64,000 bases of DNA from Lepidurus packardi (lineage: Eukaryota; Arthropoda; Branchiopoda; Notostraca; Triopsidae): positions 4,608,565-4,672,564 of the forward strand of contig JAKZAN010000001.1 in the NCBI GenBank assembly GCA_023053545.1, written 5' to 3'. Of this stretch, positions 10,653 to 23,588 are shown in pieces. The notes beneath the pieces are model-generated. The model made no database searches. It was not told where the DNA came from and saw only the letters and a list, made by a program, of their open reading frames with translations. A program made the translations under genes and the position numbers. The first letter of the stretch is position 1, and every line of letters begins with the position of its first letter.

Positions 10653-13230
10653 TGTGCTGTTTTGCTCCCTCCCCCCGTAATACGTACTTGCGTATTTGTT
10701 GTACCCATAGAGCGCTCCCTGTAATACGTACTTGCTTATTAGAAATAGACGAAATAACAATGTCTGAACCTTACAAATCGGATTTTCCGGATGCAAAGTC
10801 TACAAAACTTCTCTTAAAAGGTGCTCTCATCCATCCTATTCTTCAGAAGTAGCCCCTAATCACAACGCAGGGACCATCTTATTTTTACTCATACCCAAAT
10901 CCTCCACATTTGGTGCCGTGACCAGGATGAGCCGCACAGAAACGAAGTCCATTGATTGAGTGAAGATCAAATCCTCTCTACTTTCTCAACCCATCGTTAA
11001 TACCTTCGAAACAATGAATAACCTTGAGCAAGAAGACGCCCCCACGAAACAAGAAGCCACTGCTGATCTCCTGAGCTCCCTCGAAGAATACCTTCAAGAC
11101 TTGAAAGTCCTTTATCAAGAAATCGAAGACAAGTGACCTCGAAGACGTCCTGAAAACTCATTTCGACGTCCTGAAAAAACATAAAGCAATCGTGGAATGG
11201 TCCCGACCAGTGATGAATTGAATAGTTTCCTCGATCTTCATACTATCGTCGATTTGTGAAAGGTTTTGCTGACATTGCCAAGCCGCTATATAAACTAACC
11301 GAAAAGAATGTTCCCTTTGAGTGGTCCGTGTTATGTGAGGAAGCTTTGACAGATCTTAAACGGCTCCTTTCTTCAACTCCTGTACTCGCTTTTCCTGATC
11401 TGTCCCAAACACTTCTAGTGGACAGCGACGCCAGTAATATTGGGCTAGGAGCCGTGTTGTCACAAGAAATTGACGCTGTTGAACGTCCTATAGCATATGC
11501 AAGTCCATGCTTGATGAGACCATTTACTGTGTAACGCGGAAGGAGCTCCTGGCAGTTAAATTTGCTGTAATGCAATTTAGCCACTCTCTTCTGGGGAGAC
11601 CGGTTATGCTTCGGACGGATAACATTTGCCGTGGCCTGGATGAAAACTTGCAAGGAACCAACTGGACAGACTTTGGCCATGGCTGAACTTGTTTGAATCG
11701 TATCAGTTCACAATTGAACAGCGGCCTGGACCAAAGCGTGGGAATGCGGATGCACTCTCAAGATGACCATGTTCACAATGTGGACGTCATGAAGGAGTGG
11801 ACGAAGAAGAAAAGAATGCCACATGGACCACAACGAGATGTCGTGTTAAATCATGTGGAATTGGCTAGTGACGGTAGCGTCGTAGTATCCCAGGAAGAAG
11901 ACGAGGAGATGAAAGTTATCAAGAGATGTTTACAAGAACCTTATAAACCGTGTCTGCAAGCTATGAGTCAGCCGTTGCGCAGCTACTGGGCCCAAAGGAA
12001 AAATGTGAGTCTTCGTGGTAGCGGGTTTTACGGCGAATGGATTTCGACAAAGGGATCTCAGCACCTGCCTCTTGTGCCTAAAGCGAAGCAAGAGGAAATC
12101 TTCAGAAGTTACCACGGTGGTAATTCTGGGGCTCATATGGGAAGTAAAAAAATCTTAGAAAAATTGCGATCACGTTTGTATTGGCCCAAGATGCGGAACA
12201 ATGTTGAAGGGTGGTGTAAAGGCTGCGTGACATGTGTGCAGCGAAATCCTCCATCCCAAAAGACTAGAGCGCCATTGAACCCTGTGCAACCTAGATTTCC
12301 AAGTGACATTGTAGCTATGGATATACTGGGTCCTCTGCCTGAAACAGTAGATCATTATCGCTATAGTTTGGTTGTCGGGGATTTGTTCCCAAAGTGGGTG
12401 GAGGCATATCCTATTCCAGATCAGGAAGCCAGTACTATCGCCACCAAGCTCTATGGGGAATACATGAGAAGGTATGGAGTGCCGCTTCAGCTTCATTCCG
12501 AGCAAGGTAGAAGTTTTGAATCAAGAACTGTGAGCGAAATCTGCCGGTTGCTCAAAATCAAGAAAACTAGAACTACTCCATGCCATCCGGAGAGTGAGGA
12601 ATTTATTGAAAGGGCCAATAGGACGATTTTAGCAGGCCTCAGTAAACTCATCGACGAAGGTGATGTAACCTGTGTTGCCTAGTGTTTTACTTGCGTACCG
12701 GACGAGTGTTCAAAGTTCCTCGACTTTCACTCCTGCACGTTTACAATTTGGTAGACCGTTGTTCTTACCAGAAAATAGAGTTTTCGGTGGTGGTACCAGT
12801 TTCAACGTCTCAATACGCGGCAAAACTGGAGACAACTCTTCCTACCATTTTTGAACAAGCTCGAACACGGTTGCGATTTGCACAATGTTATCAGAAGATT
12901 TATTACGACAGCAAAACTTTAAACCAGCAAATCCAAATGGGGGACTCCGTTTGGCTCTTCAATCCTTCCCCGAAGAGAGAAAAGTTCCCCAAGTTTCACC
13001 GACCTTGGACGGTTATGAAACGAATTTCGGATCAAGTTGTCCACAGTAAAAACACCATTTCGGGTGCATATGAACAATTTAAAGAAGGGACACCATTAAG
13101 GCGAGTGACCATTATGCAAAGCCGGACTTTCGCTACCATTAAAGGTACCATTCCCGACAGGAAAATAATAGACAAACGTTACACAATAAAATTTGTATTG
13201 AAGAAAATTCACTGAGAGGATACAAAAAAT
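10653..13230 (+). mobile_element. Gypsy-1 deletion derivative, unit 2
   Basis: The least interrupted Gypsy-1 copy in the left array. In order: LTR-like end at 10908, primer-binding-like TGGTGCCGTGACCAGGAT at 10911-10928, a 40-residue gag start (11014-11136, MNNLEQEDAPTKQEATADLL), then a jump into the RNase H region (11256-11534, LLVDSDASNIGLGAVLSQ), the connection domain, and integrase (11693-12682, HHCC and DDE with Asp-to-Glu at the second site), and the tail GDSVWLFNPSP to 13215. Most of gag, protease and nearly all of RT are deleted. Frameshifts lie at 11520 (8-bp deletion relative to 43340) and near 12670. No 3' LTR precedes PISD copy C. Confidence 0.8.
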
Positions 13231-13319
13231 CACCACACAAAAAATCACGATAATTTTCACGCAAAGTACGGAAATTTCACTGAAACGAATAGCCAGACAT
13301 CTTAGAACCCACATCAATG

Positions 13320-14555
13320 CTACGGTTTAGAATTTTGAGCGATAGCTTGACCTACTCGAACGATTTGCCCAAGCTGGACGGTAAATTTAAAGTCCTTGGG
13401 GGCCTGAAAAATAAGGACAATTGTAGAGGCAAAGTTAAACTCACCGAATACTTCACCTTTCTCCTGATGGAGACCCTCCCCGCCTGCACGTTCCTTGCGG
13501 AAGTAGTAGTCCGTCGTCTTGCGACGTCCAGCACGACAGTATGTTTCCAATTCCTACAATAAAAAGAAAAGAAAACTGTTAAGTCACTTTAAAAAACGCA
13601 AACTCGTCGACTAACTTACCGGGTCTTTATAGACGTATATGGAGCCGACATTGGTAGCTCCTACCGCTGTCATGCTGAACAAGCCGTACTGCCACTGGCC
13701 AAAGTAAACGGCTCGCTCGTTGAGGGCAAGTAAGCCGGGGACCCATTTGCAAACGCTTGGGTTCACACTAAACATTTCCTCTAAGATAATATTCCGGTTA
13801 GTAACACCCCTTGTTGTTCTCATGACGAATTACCTGGAAAATGTCGCCGCAATGAAATGTCCCAGTCAACGGGGGAATGAAACTCATAGTAGTCCCCGGG
13901 CGCCTGCTGGATGAAACAGTAGTGGAGGCCGGAGGTTGGGGACCCTGTTGAGAGTTGCACCAGTTCAGAGGGTCCCAAAAACTGGCTCAGGGAGTAAGGC
14001 ACCCCCTTCACCTGTCCCAACAGTCCATTCTGGTCCACTGCGCCCAAATGGAGGACTTTCCCATCGGCTGGTGACACCTGTTGTAGAAAACAAACAATAT
14101 TTAGTACGAGAAATGAGTGCATAAAAAACCCAATCAACTTACAATGCAGCCCGTAGTGTCGATAGGGCGTGCGCCTGGTTTAAGCGGCCGTCGAAAAAAT
14201 TCGCCCATGCTGGAGTGGTCTGATGATGATACGGCTTCTTCGACGTTTACGCCAAACCTCCGCTCGTAGAAGCCAAGGACCTGCTTCCTCGTCCACTGAG
14301 GCAAACGGGTGTTGGCCAGTCGCCCCCAGATGCGCGACAGGGTCGCCCAGGGCAAGCTGCGATAAGCACGTACCTGTTAACCAAGATAAAAGCATATTAG
14401 GTACTTGACTCACATAGCAATTGCTACGCCAGATAGATACAGAAGATCGTATTAGTCAAAAGAAATCCCCTTAGGGGATTGTATTGATCTTACCTTAAAG
14501 GCTCGCGCACAGGCATGCCACGAACGAGGCAAAGCGATCCGTGGAGCAGCGTCAT
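13320..14555 (-). CDS. PISD: Phosphatidylserine decarboxylase exons, copy C (variant active site)
   Basis: Exons at 14494-14555, 14143-14373, 13834-14077, 13620-13780 and 13320-13553, all in frame. It differs from A, B and E at key positions: IQQAPGDYYEFHSP replaces [14 protein letters not shown], losing the first conserved His, and EFNFASTIVLIF replaces FGST, losing the Gly before the self-cleavage Ser. The relay Asp (SPADGK) is kept. Exon 14143-14373 is 6 nt shorter (VSSSDHSSMGEFF). This copy has unique DNA upstream (15135 on) and stands head-to-head with Aurora kinase, so it may hold the original chromosomal position. A functional decarboxylase is doubtful. Confidence 0.8.
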
Positions 14556-15133
14556 CTGTTAAGTAAAAAACACAAGTCAAGTGTTAGGGAGACTGAAAAA
14601 AGGTCCCATAATATATATCACAGAAAAATACGTACGTACAACAAACGTACATAGCAAACAACATACAGAAAAAAGCTGCTTAGGATTTCAGGAGAATTCG
14701 GACATCCATGACCTCCAAAGTACAACAAGACGATAAGGACTTCGTTCACAATTTTTTATGGGTATTTCTGAAAAATAAAAACCGATTAGGACTCCTGTTA
14801 CAACTCTGTTGCTTTCTTATCGAAAGGGAAAAATCACAGCACTCGCGGTTGAAACTATTTGGCTAAGCTTCTTCTAAGACTAGATGTACTTGAATGGCAA
14901 ACAAAAAGGCAAAAAACGCTTACCCATGGTCCAGGCAACCCGGATGAAATAAGGAACCTTTTAAGGTTTAAAAACTGAGGGCACAATACACGAAAACTTT
15001 GGGAGAAAATGCAAAATGCTCCTTTCGGGTTAACGATAGCAAGAAGACTTATCAAAACAAGTGACAAACAATGAAAGTTATAGCGTCACTTGGCGTAACT
15101 TCCGGGGTGGCCAGTTCCGGGTTCATTGCGTCA

Positions 15134-15406
15134 TCTAGTGGAGGGGAAAAGGGCGGGAATTTCAAATCTTTACTATCACATTGGCAGGAAATCGAGGACC
15201 AAACCTAAAAATTTCCTTTACAATTACATAGTCCACCTTAAAGAAAAATAGAGTTGCTAACTTCTCGTCATAATGGCGAATTAGAGGGCTTTCTCCGGCA
15301 ATAACTTGCATATGAATCTTAAATGATCTTAGAGATTCGAATCTGTCATGTCATGTTTCCGTCCACCAGATGGCGTAACGAACCCGGAGTGTCGGAGTAC
15401 GTCTTT
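15134..15406. other. Edge of array and start of single-copy DNA
   Basis: Units 1, 2, 5 and 6 leave the PISD upstream sequence at the base matching 15134 and switch to NOG1 upstream sequence. Here the sequence continues into unique DNA. Nothing else recognisable is in this stretch. Confidence 0.7.
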
Positions 15407-15735
15407 GGGTGCGTTCCAATTGGCGACTCAACCCGGGTTGAAGTGGGTTTTCAACTCGGGTTCCAGAACTCGCCTGTTTCAAGTGGCTAAACTCGGGTTC
15501 AAAGCGGAGTTTGGGGAAGGGTTGTTCGACTCCACTTTGGATCAGGGTTGAACACAGCAGAAGCGAGTTGGGGGACGTATCGCGTCTGGGTGCTAGGTGG
15601 AGTCGTGGTTCCATGTAAACAAAACAAAGCTTCATTGATTCAAACTAAGATTCATTGTCTCTGATTACAAGTTATATCGATTCCAACCATAACCCGATTG
15701 AATAGTACATGTGCCTATTGGGACGCGGGTTTACT
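15407..15735. repeat. Possible MITE upstream of Aurora
   Basis: It starts GGGTGCGTTCCAATTGG and ends CCTATTGGGACGC, an imperfect inverted match, with repeated CTCGGGTT motifs inside. The start resembles Harbinger/PIF-like termini. The exact reverse complement of its first 16 bases recurs at 39084-39099. No clear target duplication. Confidence 0.35.
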
Positions 15736-15779
15736 CAACCCGAGTTCAGAAAACTCAACTCCCTAGTCGAGTTCGTTTT

Positions 15780-16112
15780 GTCGTTTGGGGCCACGTCGTT
15801 TGAACTGTTTCCTCCATTTGTTGTGGGTTAGATGTTCTAAAACTAACAACAGCGACGTAGCTCTTTGTCGTTTAAAAGGAACTAGAACGTTCTTTCGTTT
15901 ACAAAACTGGAAAGTGAACCTGTGTCTCAACCTCTCCCGTGAGTTTTATGAACTAAACCTCCTTTTGAGCTCAATTTTGAGTATAAATTATCTAAAACTA
16001 ACGCTTTCATTTATTCTTTTTGTCTTGCAGGCGGTTTTCATCAGCGATTTTGCCTTCCTTTGGGGAATCTTTCCAAAGTATTGCTGTGGTACCATCAAGC
16101 AAGCTCGTCATA
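15780..16112 (+). promoter_or_regulatory. Aurora 5' UTR exon and leader intron
   Basis: The likely 5' UTR exon ends at the donor CTCTCCC|GTGAGT (about 15938). The acceptor TTTTGTCTTGCAG ends at 16030, leaving 82 nt of leader before the ATG. The reading frame is open upstream to 16020 only because it crosses the intron end, so ATG 16113 is preferred. No TATA box was recognised. Confidence 0.55.
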
Positions 16113-17117
16113 ATGGCTTCCAACTCTTCGTCGGCCGACAACGCTCATCCCAAGCGAGCTCCTTGTTCTTCGAAAGACAACAACTTTGCCGTTCCGTCTA
16201 CCACGCAAACCAAACCCAAAAACATCATTTCCGAACCGGCTTCCGATAAATGCACGTGGTCCCTCAACAACTTCGAGGTCGGGAAGCCGTTGGGGAAGGG
16301 AAAGTTCGGGAACGTTTATTTGGCTCGGGAAAAGAAGTCAAAGTACCTCATCGCTCTCAAAATCCTCTTCAAGTCGCAGCTTCAGAAGAACGGCGTGGAG
16401 CACCAGCTGCGCCGCGAAATAGAGATTCAAGCCCATTTGCGCCATCCCAACATTCTACGTCTATTTGGCTACTTTTACGACGACACGCGAATCTATCTGA
16501 TCTTGGAATACGCAGCCAAGGGCGAAATGTATAAGCATTTGATGAGTCAGCCCAACTATCGTTTTGATGACAAAATGGCCGCCAATTACATCGCACAACT
16601 GGCGGACGCCTTGCTTTACTGCCATGCTCGTAAAGTCATTCACCGCGACATCAAGCCGGAGAATCTGCTCATCGGATACTTCGGCGAGCTCAAGATTGCA
16701 GACTTTGGCTGGTCAGTCCATTCATCTTCTTCTCGACGAGCCACCAATTGCGGAACTTTGGACTATTTGCCTCCTGAGATGATCAACGGAAAGCCGCACG
16801 ACACAGGAGTGGATCTGTGGACCATGGGCGTCCTCTGCTACGAATTCCTGGTTGGCAGACCTCCTTTTGAAGAGCGGGACTACCAAGATACATATAAGCG
16901 GATCTGTTCCATCGATCTGCGCTTTCCTTCTTTTGTTTCTGACGGCGCCAAGGATCTGATCGTGAAACTCCTGAAATACAACTCGGAAGAACGTCTACCT
17001 TTACTTCAGGTGTTAGCTTATCCCTGGATTTTAAACCATTTGGAGCCGGACGTCAGGGCAAGATTGCCTTATTTCATAGAGCTGGATTCCCTTTGCAAGG
17101 TTGAGAAGGTTGATTAA
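16113..17117 (+). CDS. Aurora-family serine/threonine kinase
   Basis: A 334-aa protein kinase with a short N-terminal tail (residues 1-50) and a complete kinase domain. The Gly loop is GKGKFGNV (61-68), the catalytic Lys is K83 in [11 protein letters not shown] is at 177-184 and DFGWSVH at 197-203. The activation segment is [16 protein letters not shown] with the phospho-acceptor Thr at 211. [10 protein letters not shown] and DFGWSVH are Aurora signatures; Auroras control spindle assembly and chromosome segregation. The canonical T-loop reads RRTTLCGT in Aurora A, so the Thr is kept but its neighbours differ. The CDS has no intron, only a 5' UTR intron, unlike its neighbours. A versus B class cannot be settled. 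It lies head-to-head with PISD copy C. Confidence 0.93.
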   Translation: MASNSSSADNAHPKRAPCSSKDNNFAVPSTTQTKPKNIISEPASDKCTWSLNNFEVGKPLGKGKFGNVYLAREKKSKYLIALKILFKSQLQKNGVEHQLRREIEIQAHLRHPNILRLFGYFYDDTRIYLILEYAAKGEMYKHLMSQPNYRFDDKMAANYIAQLADALLYCHARKVIHRDIKPENLLIGYFGELKIADFGWSVHSSSSRRATNCGTLDYLPPEMINGKPHDTGVDLWTMGVLCYEFLVGRPPFEERDYQDTYKRICSIDLRFPSFVSDGAKDLIVKLLKYNSEERLPLLQVLAYPWILNHLEPDVRARLPYFIELDSLCKVEKVD

Positions 17118-18215
17118 CTAGTGACGATTTTTTAGATTCTCTGTCTGGCTTTTACCCTTCTTTTAAGGTTCAAATTTGAGTTGCTGAACCAGGAAACGCT
17201 GATGGTATACTTTGAATGTGAAAGTGTGTATGTTTACCTTTTAACATGTACAATTTGGAAGGGCGGTGTTTGATAAATACATTAAATTGATTTTTAGAAA
17301 ACGGGTTCAGTTAGCAACCAAAGCAGAGGCTCAACCGATCAAAACAACTTCAATTTTGGTTAACAGATGGCGCCAGTGCAGCTTCAACTTTCCTATCCTA
17401 TAGTGTTTACTCATTACTAAATCCTACTTCATATGAAAAGTATTTTTTTATTGCGAAGTTGAGAAGTTGCCTTTGCGAAGTTGAGAAGGTTGATTAACTA
17501 GTGACGATTTTTTAGATTCTCTGTCTGGCTCTTACCCTTCTTTTAAGGTTCAAATTTGAGTTGCTGAACCAGGAAACGCTGATGGTATACTTTGAATGTG
17601 AAATTGAGTGTACATTTATCCTTTAACATGTACAATTTGTAAGGGCGGTGTTTTATAAATACATTAAATTGATTTTAGAAAACGGGTTCAGTTAGCAACC
17701 AAAGCAGAGGCTCAACCGATCAAAACAACTTCAATTTTCGTTAACAGATGGCGCCAGTGCATCCTGAACTTTCCTATCCTATAGTGTTTACTCATTACTC
17801 AATCCTACTTCATATGAAAAGTATTTTTTTTATTGCGAAGTTGAGAAGTTGCCTTTGCAAGGTTGAGAAGGTTGATTAATTAGTGACGATTTTTTAGATT
17901 CTCTGCCTGTCTCTTACCCTTCTTTTAAGGTTCAAATTTGAGTTGCTGAACCAGGAAACGCTGATGGTATACTTTGAATGTGAAATTGAGTTACATTTAT
18001 CATTTAACATGTACAATTTGTAAGGGCGGTGTTTTATAAATACATTAAATTGAATTTAGCAAACGTGTTCAGTTAGCAACCAAAGCAGAGGCTCAACCGA
18101 CCAAAACAACTTGTTTTGGTTAACAGATGGCGCCAGTGCAGCTTGAACTTTCCTATCCTATAGTGTTTACTCATTACTAAATCCTACTTCATATGAAAAG
18201 TAATTTTTTTATTGA
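17097..18215 (+). repeat. Triplicated 3' end of Aurora gene
   Basis: Three tandem copies, period 380-382 bp, anchored by GTGACGATTTTTTAGATTC at 17121, 17501 and 17883. Each repeats the last codons and stop of Aurora (TTGAGAAGGTTGATTAA) plus its 3' UTR with ATACATTAAATTGA (ATTAAA polyadenylation signal). Only the first copy is joined to the kinase frame. Confidence 0.9.
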
Positions 18216-18436
18216 GCTTGTAAATTAAACAAATTACCTACAGACTTTTTCAGCAATCAAAAGAAAGACAATGTTGCCGTCCCTACGAGTTGAAAGTCCG
18301 ATTTCGAATGCGCTCATAGATAAAGGGGCTCTTTCGGATAGCTGTCCCCCAATGTTATAAGGATAGGAAGATTTGAAATTTCTTCGAAAGGGGCGGAGCT
18401 TATTCAACTAAACAATTAACTACTCGGTTAATATGC
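18216..18436. other. Intergenic, nothing recognised
   Basis: A short AT-rich stretch after the Aurora repeats with no open frame, RNA or element end that I can see. Confidence 0.5.
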
Positions 18437-18649
18437 ATGATTGGAACCAGGGGTTCTTCAGCCAGAACACTTCCTTTGATGTTCTATAATGTACTTTTTT
18501 ATTTTTTCAGACTTTACTCCCACTTTAAACAAATTTTCAAAACAAATCTGGATCTAAAACAACGCAACTTGGAGCAAACTATCATGCTTCGTTTTCTGTA
18601 CGTTCCGTACATTAAACGAGATATAGAGGAAGAATATCACGATTTGTAA
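18437..18649 (+). CDS. Short ORF, unknown
   Basis: A 70-aa frame with an ATG, hydrophobic near the centre (MFYNVLFYFF) and charged at the end (KRDIEEEYHDL). It overlaps a possible acceptor TTTTTTCAG at 18502-18510, so it may instead be a terminal exon. I do not recognise it. It converges on CRAT, which ends 98 bp away. Confidence 0.2.
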   Translation: MIGTRGSSARTLPLMFYNVLFYFFRLYSHFKQIFKTNLDLKQRNLEQTIMLRFLYVPYIKRDIEEEYHDL

Positions 18650-18746
18650 TTAAAAAAGCCTTGGAACTATTGATTAGAAATCCGTAATTTAATGAATAAG
18701 GCATAACTGATCACTAAAATGTAAAATAAAACTATACTGAGTATTT

Positions 18747-21581
18747 TTAGAGTTTAGCTGGGAGTTCTTTGGTAACTAATTCACGCATATCAAGTAGAGC
18801 AGCTTGTAAGGCATTGGCTAAAGTAGCTGCATTAGTTTGGAGCGCCGAATTGGAAGCCGAAACTGCCATATTGATGCCATGCTTCCTGGGGTTATAGCAA
18901 ATCCCGTATCCGTCGCTCACAACAGGTCCAAAGGCCATGACGCCGTCGCTTTGAGCCGAAACCTTAGTTGAAAAAAGCTATTCAATCGCTAATAGTTTAG
19001 TTAGAACAGATGTTAAACAAAATTTAGTAACTTAAACGGATTAAATGAAGGATTATTCATATTTTGTGTAAGTTTTTTCGTACTGTGTACCTGAGACGTT
19101 GACAAACGGAAATGAGAGCTGCGTGTGTAGCCGGGATCCATGTAAAGCGACGGAATATCCATTCCATTCTCAATGCAGAGTGTTTTAAGGCCCAACAGAT
19201 GGCGATCAACACCTTGGCCATTTACCGCCTAAATCAAAGGGAGCGAATCATCATTCATTCTAAAAGTCGACTTTAACGTACATCTTGGACATATTGCTTG
19301 TGCGCTTCAATGGCTCGCTTGAGATCAGAAAGACTAGCGGAGTGTTTGACCATTTTCTTGCAGAATTCAACCACCTCTGGTAGGCAAGAACGAATAGTCT
19401 CGGTTCGACCGTACAGAAACTTTCTGGTTGAGGCGGATTCATACTGTGCGCCAGGCACTCCATGAGTTCTAACACATGACCAAATGACCCAAATTTACAA
19501 TAATTTACCCTTCAAATTCGATAAATTAACAAACATAACAACTGAAATAACAATGCAACAAAACAAAATTCAAAGCAATGACAAAGATAATTAATAAAAT
19601 AACAAAAAAGAAAAGAAAAAAGAAATCTAGAAAATAGTACAAAGTTTACCTACAGAAAGCGAGTTGGATCGCTATTTGGATAAAACTATCGGGACTGAAC
19701 CGCAATGCTTTGATATCTTCCTTGCCAAACGTTGAGAACGTAAACACTCTCAAATCAAAGTCGTTTACCAAACTAAATCGCGTTAATTAGAAAGTCAATT
19801 AACCATTAATAATATAATAATAACATTAAAATAATATAAAAACTCACATATCGAGATCACGAACAGCCACATTCAATGCTTTGTCCAATTCCTTGTTCAA
19901 ATTAAACTTTAAAGGCTGTGGTTTAGGTGTAAGCATGGTTTCCTCAACGCTCATTAACGTGCTCTTACGTTTCCTATAACAATTGAAAAAAATTATCATT
20001 AAATTTTCTTAAAAAACGAAAAAATAAATAAAAAGTTTTAAGAAAATTACAAGAAATCCACGACATGGTCCATAAGAAACGCCACTGGCGGTCCTTCGGA
20101 AGGGCTGTGTTCGTAAGTTAGTCCTATAAAGCCTTCTCCACCCACAACGAACTTAACAAACCATTTGCAAAAAAAAAAAATGGAAAATTTGAGAAAAAAT
20201 TTGAAAATTTTGAAAAAAAGTAATACAATTTGGATGTATTAGTCTAATTTGAAGCTTACTTGAAGGGTTTTGTCGTACCAGCGATTGCCAGAATTGCCTT
20301 GAGCTGCTCCTTTGCCATGGATCATCTTGAGCGCTGCCTCCGTCTGGCGGTTCAGGTTCGCACTAGTCGGTTCTAAACGATCCAAAGTCAAGACAAAAAG
20401 ACTGTCTTGGATCGCAGCCACACTGGCAGCATTGGAAGGGTCTTTCATTAAGGATTGATAAGCTTGAGCCCACACATCACGGTGCTGGGTGGTAAACACG
20501 CCCACAGGAGGGCTGGGATGCGTAGAATTGACTACGACTTGGTACAGAACGTCCGTGAGCTGATCCTGGGTCAAAGAACTGCCGTTTGAATCGCATACTT
20601 CCACTTTGAAAAACTAGAAAATTCATTTTTAGCCGAGGCAAATCGTTTTTAAATCAATAGTTTCTTACTTGGTGGTTGTGGACGACTACGATATCAGTCG
20701 CGAGGTTCGTGGGATCTTGCAGCTTTAGGGAATCTTCGGGGATTCCAGGAATGCGGCAGGTTCCCAGCAAGCGGTAATACTGTGACATGTCTAAGGGAGC
20801 TTTTCCCATCGTTTCTTGTGGAAGCTCGTGCTTTTCTAGGATTCTCTTGAAATCCAAGACTCCGGCGACGATTTTAGCGGCGCAAGCGAGTTGATCGGCC
20901 ATTGAACGAAACTCGAGCAAGGGGCAGACTAGGCCGGGGCTTGAGTAAACTATTACAGGCTCTCTAAAGCCCAAATATGCTTGACTAAGCCACCAATCGG
21001 ACAACTAAAAAGGGGAGGAAATAGGACTAAATTGGCTAAAACAATTCTTGTATTATTATGTAGGTTAAATTCTAGTATTAGTACTAGTTTGCAAGTGTCT
21101 GTTGTTGTTTTTAGACAGTTTTCAATGTTTAGCGGTTTTAATTTACCCAATTCTCGCGTTTACTAGCTCGTTCTTCAAGCATACGTTGCAACTTGAGGCC
21201 AATACCTCCAGCTGCTCCGAAATTTTCCACCAATTGCTTGGTATGAGCGTACTCTTCTGGGCTGAGATGGGGTTCGAGTGTTCTTAGGTATTTGGCGAGA
21301 GTTTTATCCAACGCAGGTACCGGCAGCTTCGGAATACTGGCCGTCTGAGTGGCTAATGTGGTTTTCAAGGCCATTTGCATTACAGCGCGATTGTTGATGA
21401 GTAAACTCCCCAATGCGTAAGGTTGTCCGATTCCCATTCTCTTTAAGTAAATTTACAAAATAATTAACAATGTAAAACAAAAGGTTTGGCACAGTTTTAA
21501 CTTTGATATTACCGTCTGTAAGACCATTTCTGAACCCAGCGTCCGTGAGATTAAAGCAGTGCTTCTTGATAAGAGTGCCAT
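18747..21581 (-). CDS. CRAT: Carnitine O-acetyltransferase
   Basis: Ten exons (21513-21581, 21147-21440, 20669-21004, 20260-20613, 20051-20151, 19848-19973, 19650-19772, 19282-19468, 19091-19228, 18747-18962) join in frame into 647 aa, close to the usual length of about 626. The enzyme swaps acetyl groups between CoA and carnitine. Seen: [31 protein letters not shown], the catalytic His in [33 protein letters not shown] and [22 protein letters not shown], and [15 protein letters not shown] near the end. The N-terminus ([16 protein letters not shown]) looks like a mitochondrial presequence, and the last residues AKL form a type-1 peroxisomal signal, as in vertebrate CRAT. Introns are about 50-180 nt. 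ATTAAA near 18690 could be the polyadenylation signal. This looks intact. Confidence 0.93.
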
Positions 21582-23260
21582 AGTATTTCCCTTAGCTAAA
21601 AAACACAGTTCCCAATGATAAACTGAATGCTTCCAGCCCAGATACACAACTCACAAGCAAAACCTAAGCAAAGTTTATCAAAGTTAGCGAAAATTGAACC
21701 ATAAATTCCATAAATGAACGTATACACCCACAAACAAGTTTCTAATAAGCTTTATAAACAACCAAAGCAGCAATTAAATATAAAAAAGCTCCCCATGACA
21801 ATTTAATATTTAAGTCTGAATTTGACACACATACCCGCTTGTTATTGTTTTCCTTTTCGTCGCACTTACATAGAGAACAAAAAAAACGGGTGCTCTTATA
21901 ATGTGAAATACGAAACGTATGAAATGCAGAAATGCGAAACGTATGAAATGCAGAAATGCTCTTTGATGGGTTGTTTTTAATTTTATGTTTCCTATTTTAG
22001 TAAAAGAGAAAAGGGAAAGTTGGTTTTAACCGAAAAGGGGTAATAAAACGTGGTCCTAAACCTTTTTCTTTTGCAATTTAGTGCTTTTTTGCAGGGCATT
22101 TCGCAGCCCGTTATTCACACGACAGCTATCCGATACGTTTTACAGCAATGTGCTACTAAGTCGCGAATAGGCTCTGGATCCCTGGCGCCAGCTATATAGT
22201 GGCGCCCTTTCTTGTCCAAAATTGGAACTGTTTGGGTCGGTTGAACTTCCGCTTTGGTCAAGAAATGAAAATGCTGTGTAAAACTCAATTCAATTTACCT
22301 AAAAAGCATCGCTTTTGCAAGTTTTACATGTTCAATGACAACTCTACGCACCATTTCTATTAAAAAAATAAATCAACAATAGAAACCGCTTGCAAGTTTA
22401 AAGACAAATGCATATTTCGCTTAATTTACACTCAAAATTCAGTTGCACAACTGATTTAAAATGGAGGTTTTATTTGCAATAGGCTCTGGTATGATCGCAG
22501 TCCTGTATTCCCATGCCAAGATGGACCCTCCAGAAGGAAACATTTTTGAAGCTACTGAAAGACGTTTGACATTCGATTTCTGCACTTCAGGCTTCAAACA
22601 AATTTGCTAAACACTGACTAATAGTTCTAATAAGCGTTTCTAATTGCAAACAGTGATATTCCAAGTACTGTAATCACTGATAAATGTATCATTGATACTC
22701 TGGAAAAGAACTTTACTGAAAGAAAAAATTCTGGGAAATTCAGTTTAGTTAGAAATGTCATCTTAAGTTTTACCTCCTAACTTATTTAGCATTTCTGAAA
22801 GTCAATACCTGAGTGGCTCGGTTTAACTACCTTGCATAAGTAACATGCGACATATGACAGTGAAGTTGAAGTTGGTTCCTGCATATCCCATGAGACAGTG
22901 CAGCACGAAGAGCATATAAAGTGGCATTGACATGAAAACGCAGCATTTATTACCTTTTTTCTTCTTTTTTTTCGTTTGCTGATGTGTCAATACATGGAAT
23001 ACTGTTCTGTACTTGTATTGGATGGGTTTCTATATAGGTTTTGGATCCTATATGCTCGGCTGAATTCTATAAAAAAAAGCCTAAATGTAGATAATGAAAC
23101 ACTGCTAGTTACAAATGCGGTTTTTCGATTGCCTTCGTCGTCTTACGCACACTTAATCTATAAAACATAACACTAACACGCAAGCCAGTGAACACGAAGA
23201 ATAGCTTTTGGAACAGGAAGGGAAGGTACACAGTAATGTCAGTACTCGTTTCAGGAGAAG
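21582..23260. other. Intergenic between CRAT and the channel gene
   Basis: The shared upstream region of two divergently transcribed genes. It holds a short tandem repeat at 21908-21958 (two copies of CGAAACGTATGAAATGCAGAAATG) and a 49-codon ORF at 22461-22610 that I do not recognise and would not call. No promoter element was recognised. Confidence 0.5.
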
Positions 23261-23588
23261 ATGGTGTGGTCGGTAGAAACATTTGCGAGTCGTGGCGAGA
23301 GAAGAGGAAGAAAAGACAGAAAAGGTGAGACGGCCGTTAAAGAAGCTTGGACTGATGCGGGGAAGAAAGCTGTGGGGCAGCAAAGAGTGTTAAGGAGGAG
23401 AAAAGGATTGGAATTGGATGGCGAAGAGGAAGATTCGTCGACCGAAACTGATTCAGATACGGATAGCGAGCCCGAGTATAAATTAAGTAAGCGTAGTCCA
23501 CACTTGCCTTTCTTTTTCCAAATACTTAGTTAGTTTAACGAAGTTTTCTAAAAATTTCGCTAAATCTAAAGTCATTTTTGCTCTTATG

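Larger units (their letters stand above)
1..15134. repeat. Left tandem array of PISD-NOG1-Gypsy units
   Basis: The same block recurs with a spacing of 7061 bp (copy A to B) and 5872 bp (B to C). Each full unit reads: Gypsy-1 integrase end, PISD 3' exons on the minus strand, a short spacer, a NOG1 3' fragment on the plus strand, then Gypsy-1 again. The longer first period is explained by a hAT element at 3945-5715 replacing about 590 bp of Gypsy-1. The third unit stops at about 15134, where sequence unique to this window begins. Copies differ by scattered point changes, so they are real diverged duplicates and not a single collapsed read. Confidence 0.9.
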
